From the NCBI GenBank assembly GCA_937966095.1, contig CALCKF010000040.1:1-11712 (forward strand): a stretch of DNA of 11,712 nucleotides. Reading direction: 5' to 3'. The notes beneath the pieces were generated by a model that saw only the letters and a list, made by a program, of their open reading frames with translations, made no database searches and was not told the DNA's origin. Below, in pieces: positions 1 to 6,458 of this stretch (position 1 is its first letter; each line of letters opens with the position of its first letter). Source of the DNA: an uncultured Eubacterium sp. GTDB lineage: Bacteria; Bacillota; Clostridia; Peptostreptococcales; Anaerovoracaceae. The position numbers and the translations under genes were made by a program.

Positions 1-1
1 T

Positions 2-1528
2 AAATCACCGGCAACCGGCACCATGAATGACTGCTCCATAGGAGGTCATGCAGGTATAAGGATAAAATTCGCCGGATATGATATGATTATCTTTGAAGGG
101 ATATCAGAAAAACCGTGCTATGTGATCATAGACGATGATAAGGTGGAATTTATCGATGCTGAAGATCTGTGGGGAAAAGGATCTCACGAAACAGAAGCTG
201 TACTTGCAGAAAAATACGGAACCGATTTCAGCATAATGTCGATAGGACCTGCAGGAGAAAACCTCAGCCCTATGGCCTGCATAAATTCAGATTACTACAG
301 ACAGGCAGGAAGAGGCGGAATAGGTGCTGTAATGGGATTGAAAAAGATGAAAGCCATAGTGATAAGAGGCACGGGCGGAGTGAAGGTTGCCAATATAGAA
401 AAAACTACCGACAGGATATTGGAACTGCTCCATGAAGACGTTCTGCAGGAGGACAACACATTTGTCTACGATGCCGGAACTACTGCATTTCTTGAAGCAT
501 GCAACGATGGAGGGATCCTGCCATGGAAGAACTTTTCTGATGCGACAGATGTTCAGTGGACAGAATACAACGGAGATGTTCTGCTGCAGCACAGAGAGGG
601 TAAGAGAGGATGCGGCAGCTGCGGACTCGGCTGCGGTAACTTCCTTAAAATAGATGATGCCATATGTGAAGGCCCTGAATATGAATCGATTTCAGTAGCA
701 GGTCCTAATGCAGGGATCAGAGATCCGTATTCCATAGTTAAATTCAATATGGTGGCTGACGATGTAGGGCTTGATACAATCAGTGCCGGAGACACGATAA
801 TATGGGCAATGGAAATGACCGAAAAGGGTATTCACGATTTTGGTATCAAATTCGGTGACGGAGAGGGAATGATCAGGCTTTTGAAAGAGATGGCATCCAG
901 GACAGGCGTAGGTGCCGAGCTTGCAGACGGAGTTAAAAAAGCTTCGGAAAAATTCGGCGGAACCGAATTTGCAATGCAGGTAAAAGGCCTTGAATATCCT
1001 CAGTACGAACCACGTGGTTCATGGGGAATGGCTCTGTCATATGCAATTTCTGACAGGGGAGCATGCCATATGAGATCTTATGCCCCTAACGAGGAGGTAT
1101 TTGCGGCTTCAATACCGCCTTATACATCCGAAGGAAAAGGAAAACTGGTATATGATCTTCAGGTATCCAATGCAGTCAAGTTCAGTTTATGTATATGCGA
1201 TTTCTGGGGTACCATCAGCGGCAATTATGAGATGATGGCGGAGCTGATGACGATAATAACAGGCAGAGAATGGAATGCGCAGGACATGCAGGATGTCGGA
1301 ACCAGAGTAATCAATATAGCCAGAGCCTTCAATCAGAGAGAAGGCTTCAACAGGACACATGATACAGTTCCGAAAAGGGTTGTTACCGAAGCATTAAAGA
1401 GCGGTCCTGCAGAGGGACAGAAGATACCTCCGGAAGCATTTGAAGATATGTTGGATCAGTATTACGATGTAATGGGATGGAATCGTGACGGCACTATGCC
1501 GGAAGAGCTGATACAGTCACTTCTCTGA
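2..1528 (+). CDS. aor: Tungsten-type aldehyde:ferredoxin oxidoreductase (AOR family), 5'-truncated by window edge
   Basis: The AOR family oxidises aldehydes to carboxylic acids in the cytoplasm, passing electrons to ferredoxin through a [4Fe-4S] cluster and a tungsten bis-pterin site. The reading frame is open from base 2, and the residues before the ATG at 23 (KSPATGT) fit the family's conserved 'SP.TG' region, so that ATG is internal and roughly 80-110 N-terminal residues lie upstream (family length about 600). Counting from base 23, the cluster ligands are C197, C200 and C204 (CxxCxxxC), and C392 in SLCICDFW is the probable fourth. The GPNAGI and GLDTISAG stretches near residues 229-255 and the later YEPRGSWG and RGACHMRSY stretches are also typical. 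The gene ends at an intrinsic terminator and is followed by cofactor genes. Assignment to AOR is firm. The aldehyde substrate and the metal (W rather than Mo) are inferred from the family. Confidence 0.95.
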   Translation, partial: KSPATGTMNDCSIGGHAGIRIKFAGYDMIIFEGISEKPCYVIIDDDKVEFIDAEDLWGKGSHETEAVLAEKYGTDFSIMSIGPAGENLSPMACINSDYYRQAGRGGIGAVMGLKKMKAIVIRGTGGVKVANIEKTTDRILELLHEDVLQEDNTFVYDAGTTAFLEACNDGGILPWKNFSDATDVQWTEYNGDVLLQHREGKRGCGSCGLGCGNFLKIDDAICEGPEYESISVAGPNAGIRDPYSIVKFNMVADDVGLDTISAGDTIIWAMEMTEKGIHDFGIKFGDGEGMIRLLKEMASRTGVGAELADGVKKASEKFGGTEFAMQVKGLEYPQYEPRGSWGMALSYAISDRGACHMRSYAPNEEVFAASIPPYTSEGKGKLVYDLQVSNAVKFSLCICDFWGTISGNYEMMAELMTIITGREWNAQDMQDVGTRVINIARAFNQREGFNRTHDTVPKRVVTEALKSGPAEGQKIPPEAFEDMLDQYYDVMGWNRDGTMPEELIQSLL

Positions 1529-1546
1529 TAAAAACATAAGATTATT

Positions 1547-1579
1547 TGAGCCTCGTGTTTCGAGGCTCATTTTTTTTTT
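1547..1579 (+). terminator. Rho-independent terminator after AOR
   Basis: A perfect 9-bp inverted repeat (TGAGCCTCG, loop TGTTT, CGAGGCTCA) is followed directly by a run of ten T residues. It starts 18 nt past the AOR stop codon and lies upstream of the next promoter, so it should separate AOR transcription from the cofactor operon. Confidence 0.93.
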
Positions 1580-1586
1580 GGATATC

Positions 1587-1621
1587 GGCAAATTTATTGG
1601 ATGTTGGCAAAAAGCATGGAT
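1587..1621 (+). repeat. Imperfect direct repeat overlapping the -35 box (possible operator)
   Basis: Two 16-nt copies at 1587-1602 and 1606-1621 share GGCAAA at one end and TGGAT at the other (11 of 16 positions identical) with a 19-bp period. The second copy overlaps the -35 hexamer. The geometry could suit a regulator bound in tandem on one DNA face, but no known operator is recognised and chance similarity is possible in AT-rich DNA. Confidence 0.3.
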
Positions 1622-1633
1622 TTGCTGTATAAT
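1604..1633 (+). promoter_or_regulatory. Predicted sigma-A promoter of the cofactor operon
   Basis: A -35 box TTGGCA (1604-1609) and a perfect -10 box TATAAT (1628-1633) are separated by 18 nt. Transcription would start near 1640, leaving only about 20 nt of leader before the ATG at 1660, too little for a riboswitch. It is the only intergenic promoter candidate I noticed between here and the end of the window. Every later gap is 34 nt or less, so all downstream genes probably share this transcript. Confidence 0.75.
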
Positions 1634-1646
1634 CGGTTTATGATAT

Positions 1647-1654
1647 GGAGGAGG
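1647..1654 (+). promoter_or_regulatory. Ribosome binding site fixing the MoaD-like start
   Basis: GGAGGAGG ends 5 nt before the ATG at 1660. An in-frame ATG at 1645 overlaps this site, has no Shine-Dalgarno sequence of its own, and would add five residues (MEEVN), so 1660 is the preferred start. Confidence 0.85.
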
Positions 1655-1659
1655 TAAAT

Positions 1660-1899
1660 ATGAAAGTCACTATAACACTAAGGGGGACACTTAAGAAATA
1701 TTTTGGAGATGACAGTGAAAGGATATATGAAGTCCCTGAAGGAACAACGTGTGATGAAGCCCTTAAGATAGCAGGACTTGATTATAGAAAGATTAAAAAT
1801 TTCGGATTCGTTTCGGTGAACGGCAAGCGTGTGATGATCGATGACAGACTCAATGATGGAGATATGCTTAAGGCTTTTTCAAAAGTATCGGGAGGATGA
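1660..1899 (+). CDS. moaD: MoaD/ThiS-family sulfur carrier protein
   Basis: This 79-residue protein has the size and beta-grasp pattern of MoaD/ThiS carriers and ends in the diagnostic Gly-Gly (SKVSGG). In the family the C-terminal glycine is adenylated by a MoeB/ThiF-type E1 enzyme and converted to a thiocarboxylate, which donates sulfur to form the dithiolene of molybdopterin (or the thiazole ring in the ThiS branch). The E1-like gene begins 4 nt after this stop codon, and the remaining neighbours are molybdenum or tungsten cofactor genes, so a cofactor role is favoured over thiamine synthesis. No MoaE-like large subunit of MPT synthase lies in the window, so it must be encoded elsewhere or this carrier serves another sulfur transfer. 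The sequence alone does not separate MoaD from ThiS. Confidence 0.85.
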   Translation: MKVTITLRGTLKKYFGDDSERIYEVPEGTTCDEALKIAGLDYRKIKNFGFVSVNGKRVMIDDRLNDGDMLKAFSKVSGG

Positions 1900-1903
1900 G
1901 CCT

Positions 1904-2602
1904 ATGAAGCACGGACATGAAAAAAGATATGAGAGAAACGGCCTGACAGTGACTCCTGAAGATATGATCATACTGAAAAAGAGCGCTGTGTGCATCGTTG
2001 GATGCGGAGGACTGGGCGGAGGTGTGATCGAAGGCCTTGCCCGTACAGGAGTTGGGAAGCTTACTGCAGTTGACGGTGATATATTTGACGTTACAAATCT
2101 TAACCGGCAGATATTATCTGATGAAAATAATATAGGATGCTTCAAAGCTGATGAGGCGGCAGCAAAGATAGGCAGGATAAATTCAGAAGCAGAAATAAAA
2201 GGAATAAGAGCTTTCATAGACCGGGATAATATCGGAAGGATACTGGCAGGACATGATGTTGCTGTTGATGCTTTAGACAGTGCCGGAGCCCGGCTGATAC
2301 TCGAAGAAGCGTGTGAGAAAGAAGGAATACCGCTTATACATGGAGCGATCTGCGGATGGAACGGGCAGGCTGCTGTAGTGATGCCCGGAAGCAGGATGCT
2401 TTCAAATATATACAGCTCATGTGAAGAACATCCTGATGACCGTGCTGCCGGGAATCCGTATTTTACGGCTGCAGTCATATCGGCTATACAGGTGGCGGAA
2501 ACGGTGAAAATATTGCTGAATAAGGATGGCACCTTGAAGAACAGGCTTCTTAATGTTGACCTGAGATATCATGAATATGAAATAACGGATTTCAAGGAGT
2601 AA
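1904..2602 (+). CDS. HesA/MoeB/ThiF-family E1-like adenylyltransferase
   Basis: A 232-residue E1-like enzyme expected to adenylate the C-terminal glycine of the sulfur carrier encoded just upstream. The nucleotide-binding loop GCGGLG is at residues 33-38, followed by the acidic D57-G-D59 pair and the N65-L-N67-R68-Q69 motif that contacts ATP in MoeB and ThiF. D122 and D125 (VDALD) match the Mg/ATP-binding aspartate region. The start at 1904 is preferred because GGGAGG (1890-1895) lies 8 nt upstream; an in-frame ATG at 1841 would overlap the upstream gene by nearly 60 nt. Unlike E. coli MoeB, no pair of CxxC zinc motifs is visible; only isolated cysteines occur at 30, 34, 79, 137, 150 and 173. 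It therefore resembles the shorter HesA/ThiF-like branch. Its carrier partner is inferred from adjacency. Confidence 0.88.
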   Translation: MKHGHEKRYERNGLTVTPEDMIILKKSAVCIVGCGGLGGGVIEGLARTGVGKLTAVDGDIFDVTNLNRQILSDENNIGCFKADEAAAKIGRINSEAEIKGIRAFIDRDNIGRILAGHDVAVDALDSAGARLILEEACEKEGIPLIHGAICGWNGQAAVVMPGSRMLSNIYSSCEEHPDDRAAGNPYFTAAVISAIQVAETVKILLNKDGTLKNRLLNVDLRYHEYEITDFKE

Positions 2603-2606
2603 GAAA

Positions 2607-3248
2607 ATGAGGATAGTAATGGTTAAAGGGTTTTCAAAAACAGGAAAGACCACGACCGTGACAGAACTGACAAAAGAACTTAGAAAACGCGGATACAGTG
2701 TTGGTACGGTGAAAGATATACATTTCGGAGGTTTTCATGTTGATGTGCCTGGAACCGATACGTTTAAACACATGGAAAGCGGAGCATACCGTGTATCAGC
2801 TGTAGGTCCTTGCGAAACGTCAGTGATGATGAACAGCCGTATGGACATAGATGAATTATTGAAATACTACAAAGAAGATTTCATAATTATTGAGGGGGAT
2901 TGCGGTATTAGCTGCCCTGCTGTAATAACGGGGCGGACATATGATGATGTAGATAAGCGTATGTGCAGTGATGCTGTAGCTGTTTCCGGAGTGATAGCAG
3001 ACTCTGGGACAGAGTATAAGGGGATACCTATGATAGATGCCAGGAAGGATGTGGGAAAATTGGCGGATCTTATAGAAAAAAAGACAGAGGCAGTGAAGGA
3101 AAACAATGATGTGGAGCTTACAATAGGCGGTGAAACAATCTGGATGGTGCCTTTTGTAAAAGAGACTCTGAAAAATGTTGTTACAGGAGCTGTAAAAGCT
3201 CTTGACGGTTATGAGGACGGAAAAGAAATAATTATAAGGATAAAGTAA
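2607..3248 (+). CDS. mobB: MobB-like P-loop GTPase of molybdopterin dinucleotide synthesis
   Basis: This 213-residue protein opens with a P-loop GFSKTGKTT (residues 8-16). It continues with TVKDIHFGGFHVDVPGTDT and a KHMESGA segment, matching the MobB pattern in which a GT(I/V)KH-like strand is followed by a histidine/aspartate stretch and a (K/R)H.E.GA motif. A DFIIIEGDCG strand resembles the Walker B and 'EG' region. In E. coli, MobB binds GTP and assists MobA in attaching GMP to molybdopterin. It is longer than E. coli MobB (about 175 aa) because of a C-terminal segment from about residue 165 with an ELTIGGETIWMVPFVKETL stretch, which I recall vaguely from other anaerobe MobB proteins. An AAGGAG site precedes the ATG, which lies 4 nt past the previous stop. 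No MobA gene is present. AOR cofactors normally lack a nucleotide, so the target enzyme is uncertain. Confidence 0.85.
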   Translation: MRIVMVKGFSKTGKTTTVTELTKELRKRGYSVGTVKDIHFGGFHVDVPGTDTFKHMESGAYRVSAVGPCETSVMMNSRMDIDELLKYYKEDFIIIEGDCGISCPAVITGRTYDDVDKRMCSDAVAVSGVIADSGTEYKGIPMIDARKDVGKLADLIEKKTEAVKENNDVELTIGGETIWMVPFVKETLKNVVTGAVKALDGYEDGKEIIIRIK

Positions 3249-3282
3249 GATTGACATTGCTGATCATAAAGGAGAATCATAT

Positions 3283-4515
3283 ATGAAACTATTGAATGTC
3301 GACACGCTTGAAGAGGCCCGAAGAAAACTTATTGCAGCAGCTGCCCATAAAGTGCCGGAACATGAACAAACAGATTTTCGGAAAGCGCTCGGCAGAGTGC
3401 TGGCTGAAGATGTAACGTCAGAAGATGATGTCCCCGGTTTCAGAAAATCCACTGTTGACGGATATGCTGTAAAAGCTTCGGATACTCAGGGTGTGACTGA
3501 GAGTATACCTGCATTCTTGGATGTGGTGGAGACGATAGAGATGGGAAAAGCTCCTGAGAAACATATATCTTCCGGGCAGGCATCATATGTTCCTACCGGA
3601 GGAATGCTGCCGGATGGTGCAGATGCCGTTGTGATGGTGGAATTCTGTGAAAAGTTCGGAGGAGACAGTATAGCTGTATACGAATCGTCAGCACCTGGGA
3701 AAAATATTATTTACGCAGGAGAAGATATCCCGGCAGGAAGTGTTTTTCTTAAAAAAGGCTGTCGTATAAGACCTCAGGAGATAGGGGTGCTGGCTTCGGC
3801 AGGAGTAAAGAAGGTGCCTGTGTTCTGTCCGTGGAAGGTGACTGTCATATCTACCGGAGATGAGATAATAAATGTGGATGACAGATTATCAGCAGGGAAA
3901 ACACGTGATATCAATACGCATTCAGTTTCTGCGGCTGCCGTAAAATACGGAATGGAGCTGGCAGGACAGCATGTCCTAGCTGATGACCCTGAGCTCTTGA
4001 AAGAAAAGGTAATATCGTCCTTGGCTGAAAGCGATGTCGTTGTAGTATCAGGGGGAAGCTCCCAGGGAGAAAAGGACCGCACTGCTGAAGTGTTTGATGA
4101 AATAACTTCGGGAGGCGTGTTTACTCATGGTATAGCCTTGAAGCCGGGAAAGCCTACGATACTTTCATATGACAGTGACAGCGATACTGTGCTGGTCGGT
4201 CTGCCTGGGCACCCTGCAGCTGCTGTTATGGTTTTTGAGCTTCTGATTGTATGGCTGTACAGGCGGCTTACGGAGCAGAAGGATCCTGAAACGGTTGCTG
4301 CAATGATAACAGAGAATGTTGCTTCTGCCGGTGGACGGACAACGTGTTTGATGGTTTCGCTTGGAGATAAGAAAAACGGTATATATCAGGCAGTACCGGT
4401 ACTGGGCCAGTCAGGTCTGATGACTACCCTTACAAAGGCTGACGGATATACGATGATAGATGTGAATGATGAAGGCCTTGAAAAAGGACAGTTAATAGAA
4501 GTTTCACTGTTTTAG
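3283..4515 (+). CDS. moeA: Molybdopterin molybdenumtransferase MoeA (first of two paralogues)
   Basis: MoeA inserts molybdate or tungstate into adenylylated molybdopterin in the cytoplasm. The 410-residue length is standard. Visible family motifs are STVDGYAV with D59, PTGG at 105-108, TGDEI at 191-195 with E194, the GGSSQGEKD loop at 257-265, ALKPGKP at 285-291 with K287 and K290, and GLPGHPAAA at 306-314. These cover the MPT_binding fold and the flanking N- and C-terminal MoeA domains. AAAGGAG lies upstream of the ATG. The final TAG overlaps the AGGAGGG ribosome site of the next gene, a second MoeA, indicating close coupling. Tandem MoeA paralogues are common where both molybdenum and tungsten are used, so a metal-specific division of labour is plausible but inferred. 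All key residues appear intact. Confidence 0.93.
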   Translation: MKLLNVDTLEEARRKLIAAAAHKVPEHEQTDFRKALGRVLAEDVTSEDDVPGFRKSTVDGYAVKASDTQGVTESIPAFLDVVETIEMGKAPEKHISSGQASYVPTGGMLPDGADAVVMVEFCEKFGGDSIAVYESSAPGKNIIYAGEDIPAGSVFLKKGCRIRPQEIGVLASAGVKKVPVFCPWKVTVISTGDEIINVDDRLSAGKTRDINTHSVSAAAVKYGMELAGQHVLADDPELLKEKVISSLAESDVVVVSGGSSQGEKDRTAEVFDEITSGGVFTHGIALKPGKPTILSYDSDSDTVLVGLPGHPAAAVMVFELLIVWLYRRLTEQKDPETVAAMITENVASAGGRTTCLMVSLGDKKNGIYQAVPVLGQSGLMTTLTKADGYTMIDVNDEGLEKGQLIEVSLF

Positions 4516-4525
4516 GAGGGATCAA

Positions 4526-6436
4526 ATGAAAAAAAAGAGGAACCTGTATCTGAAAACGATACCTGTAGAGGAAGCCAGAGATAAGTATCTGGGAAGGATA
4601 AAGGAAATCACTGTATATGAATATGAAACGATCCCTGTCATAAAGAGTCTGGGACGAGTTACAGGAAGTGCAGTGTATGCCAGATACAGCTCTCCGCTTT
4701 TCAATGCATCGGCAATGGATGGTATAGCGGTGAGAGCAGCTGATACAGAAAAGGCTTCTGAGACAAATCCTGTGATATTGTCAGAAGACCAGTATACAGT
4801 TGTCGATACAGGAGACCCCGTACATTATCCGTATGATTCGGTGATAATGGCAGAGGATATAGTTGAACTCAAAGACGGTGTGAAAATAACATCTTCTGCA
4901 GCCCCTTGGCAGCATATAAGACCGGTCGGAGAAGATATCGTTGCCGGAGAAATGATACTGCCGGGAGGACATAATATAAGAGCAATAGATATCGGAGTGC
5001 TGTTGTCTGCAGGGATACTTGAGACAGAAGTGGTAAAGAAACCGCAGGTTGCGATTTTTCCTACAGGTACTGAAATAATTGAACCTGAGGAGACTCCCAA
5101 GGAGGGAGATATAATAGAATCAAATTCCAGAATGTTTGAAAATATGGTCAATATGGCCGGGGGAACAGGTCACAGATTCCCGCCGGTGAGAGATGATTAC
5201 GATGAGCTGCTGAGAAAAATATCGGCTGCTGTAGATATCTATGATATGGTCATAATAAATGCCGGATCAAGTGCGGGTACTGAAGATTATACGGTACATG
5301 TGCTGAGAGAGCTTGGTGAAGTGATAGTACATGGCGTAGCTATAAAACCGGGAAAGCCGGTGATATTGGCTGTAGTAAGAGGTAAACCGGTGATCGGGCT
5401 TCCGGGATATCCTGTTTCAGCATATATAGGTTTTGAGAATTTTGTATTGCCTGTACTTCAGATGATGGGAAAAAGATCTGAGAAGATGAATGAAGTGATA
5501 CAGGCCCATATATCCAAGAGACTTGTTTCCAGTCTGAAGCATAAGGAATATGTGAGAGTGAAGGTCGGTAAAGTAGGGGATAAATTCGTTGCAGCTCCTC
5601 TGGCAAGAGGTGCCGGAGCGGCAATGTCTCTGGTAAGGGCGGATGGTTTCTGTATAATAGAACAGAACAGTGAGGGTGTCGAAGCCGGAGAAAAGGTGGA
5701 TATCGAGCTTTACAGAAGCAAAACGGAAATAGAAAATACCATAGTTATAACGGGCAGCCACGACCTTATACTTGATGTAATGGCAGATATAATAACCGAC
5801 AAATACTCAAATGTTTTTATTTCCAGCACTCATGTAGGAAGTATGGGAGGCCTTATGGCGCTTAAGAGGGGAGAAGCCCATATGGCTCCGGTACATTTGC
5901 TGGATGAGGAAACGGGACAGTATAATATTTCATATATAAGGAAGATATTTAATGAGCCTATGGCTCTGATAAAAGGCGTACGAAGGATACAGGGAATAAT
6001 GGTCAAGAAAGGAAACCCGCTGGGGATCTCGGATATCACAGATCTGGCTGATGGAAGCATACGTTATGTCAATAGACAGAGAGGAGCCGGAACACGGGTA
6101 TTGCTTGATTATATGCTTAAGGAAAAGGGAATACAACCTGATATGATAAGAGGATATGATCGTGAAATGGCAACACATATGGCTGTTGCAGCTGCAGTTG
6201 CAAGCGACAGTGCAGATGCCGGGATGGGGATATTATCTGCTGCTAATGCGATGGGACTTGACTTCATAGAGGTCGGTCCGGAAGAATATGATTTTGCGAT
6301 TCCTGTAAAATTCCTGGATCTGCCGCATGTGAGAGCTTTTCTGGAAGTGCTCAGGGGAGATATGTTTAAAGAAAGGATAGCTGAGCTTGGAGGATATGAA
6401 AGCACGGAAGCAGGAAGGATAATATACATCGACTGA
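4526..6436 (+). CDS. moeA: MoeA fused to a C-terminal PBP-like (oxyanion-binding-type) domain
   Basis: A 636-residue two-part protein. Residues 1 to about 398 are MoeA: NASAMDGIAV at 60-69, PTGTEI at 179-184 (TGT where the sister protein has TGD), NAGSSAGTED at 245-254, AIKPGKPVI at 272-280 and GLPGYPVSAY at 291-300. Residues from about 404 to 636 form a periplasmic-binding-protein-like domain of the COG1910 type, shown by VITGSHDLILDVMAD, SSTHVGSMGGLMAL, and the very typical NRQRGAGTRVLLD near 516-528. No signal peptide is present, so this domain is cytoplasmic and may bind or sense molybdate or tungstate near the insertion site. That role is inferred; the ligand is not shown by sequence. 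AGGAGGG (4514-4520) precedes the ATG by 5 nt. The fusion architecture is known in clostridia and archaea. Metal preference compared with the neighbouring MoeA is unknown. Confidence 0.93.
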   Translation: MKKKRNLYLKTIPVEEARDKYLGRIKEITVYEYETIPVIKSLGRVTGSAVYARYSSPLFNASAMDGIAVRAADTEKASETNPVILSEDQYTVVDTGDPVHYPYDSVIMAEDIVELKDGVKITSSAAPWQHIRPVGEDIVAGEMILPGGHNIRAIDIGVLLSAGILETEVVKKPQVAIFPTGTEIIEPEETPKEGDIIESNSRMFENMVNMAGGTGHRFPPVRDDYDELLRKISAAVDIYDMVIINAGSSAGTEDYTVHVLRELGEVIVHGVAIKPGKPVILAVVRGKPVIGLPGYPVSAYIGFENFVLPVLQMMGKRSEKMNEVIQAHISKRLVSSLKHKEYVRVKVGKVGDKFVAAPLARGAGAAMSLVRADGFCIIEQNSEGVEAGEKVDIELYRSKTEIENTIVITGSHDLILDVMADIITDKYSNVFISSTHVGSMGGLMALKRGEAHMAPVHLLDEETGQYNISYIRKIFNEPMALIKGVRRIQGIMVKKGNPLGISDITDLADGSIRYVNRQRGAGTRVLLDYMLKEKGIQPDMIRGYDREMATHMAVAAAVASDSADAGMGILSAANAMGLDFIEVGPEEYDFAIPVKFLDLPHVRAFLEVLRGDMFKERIAELGGYESTEAGRIIYID

Positions 6437-6458
6437 TGGTCCGGGGGAAGGAAAGACT

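Noticed and set aside
23..25. ATG at 23 as the start of the AOR gene
   Set aside because: The frame is open upstream to the window edge and the upstream residues fit the AOR family, which normally has about 100 more N-terminal residues.
1645..1659. ATG at 1645 as the MoaD-like start
   Set aside because: It overlaps the GGAGGAGG ribosome site that is ideally spaced for the ATG at 1660 and adds only MEEVN.
1634..1659. Molybdenum or tungsten cofactor riboswitch in the operon leader
   Set aside because: The predicted leader is only about 20 nt, far too short for the Moco/Tuco aptamer, and the upstream sequence shows no such stem arrangement beyond the AOR terminator.
1841..1903. Long N-terminal form of the HesA-like protein starting at 1841
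   Set aside because: It would overlap the carrier gene by nearly 60 nt with no ribosome site; the ATG at 1904 has GGGAGG at 8 nt and begins with a normal family N-terminus.
1879..2532. 217-codon open frame on the - strand opposite the HesA-like gene
   Set aside because: It is serine/proline-rich low-complexity translation with no motifs, antisense to a clearly conserved gene: a shadow frame. Other - strand frames in the window look the same.
4526..6436. MoeA-PBP protein as a secreted molybdate-binding protein
   Set aside because: There is no signal peptide or lipobox, and the PBP-like domain follows a complete cytoplasmic MoeA enzyme.
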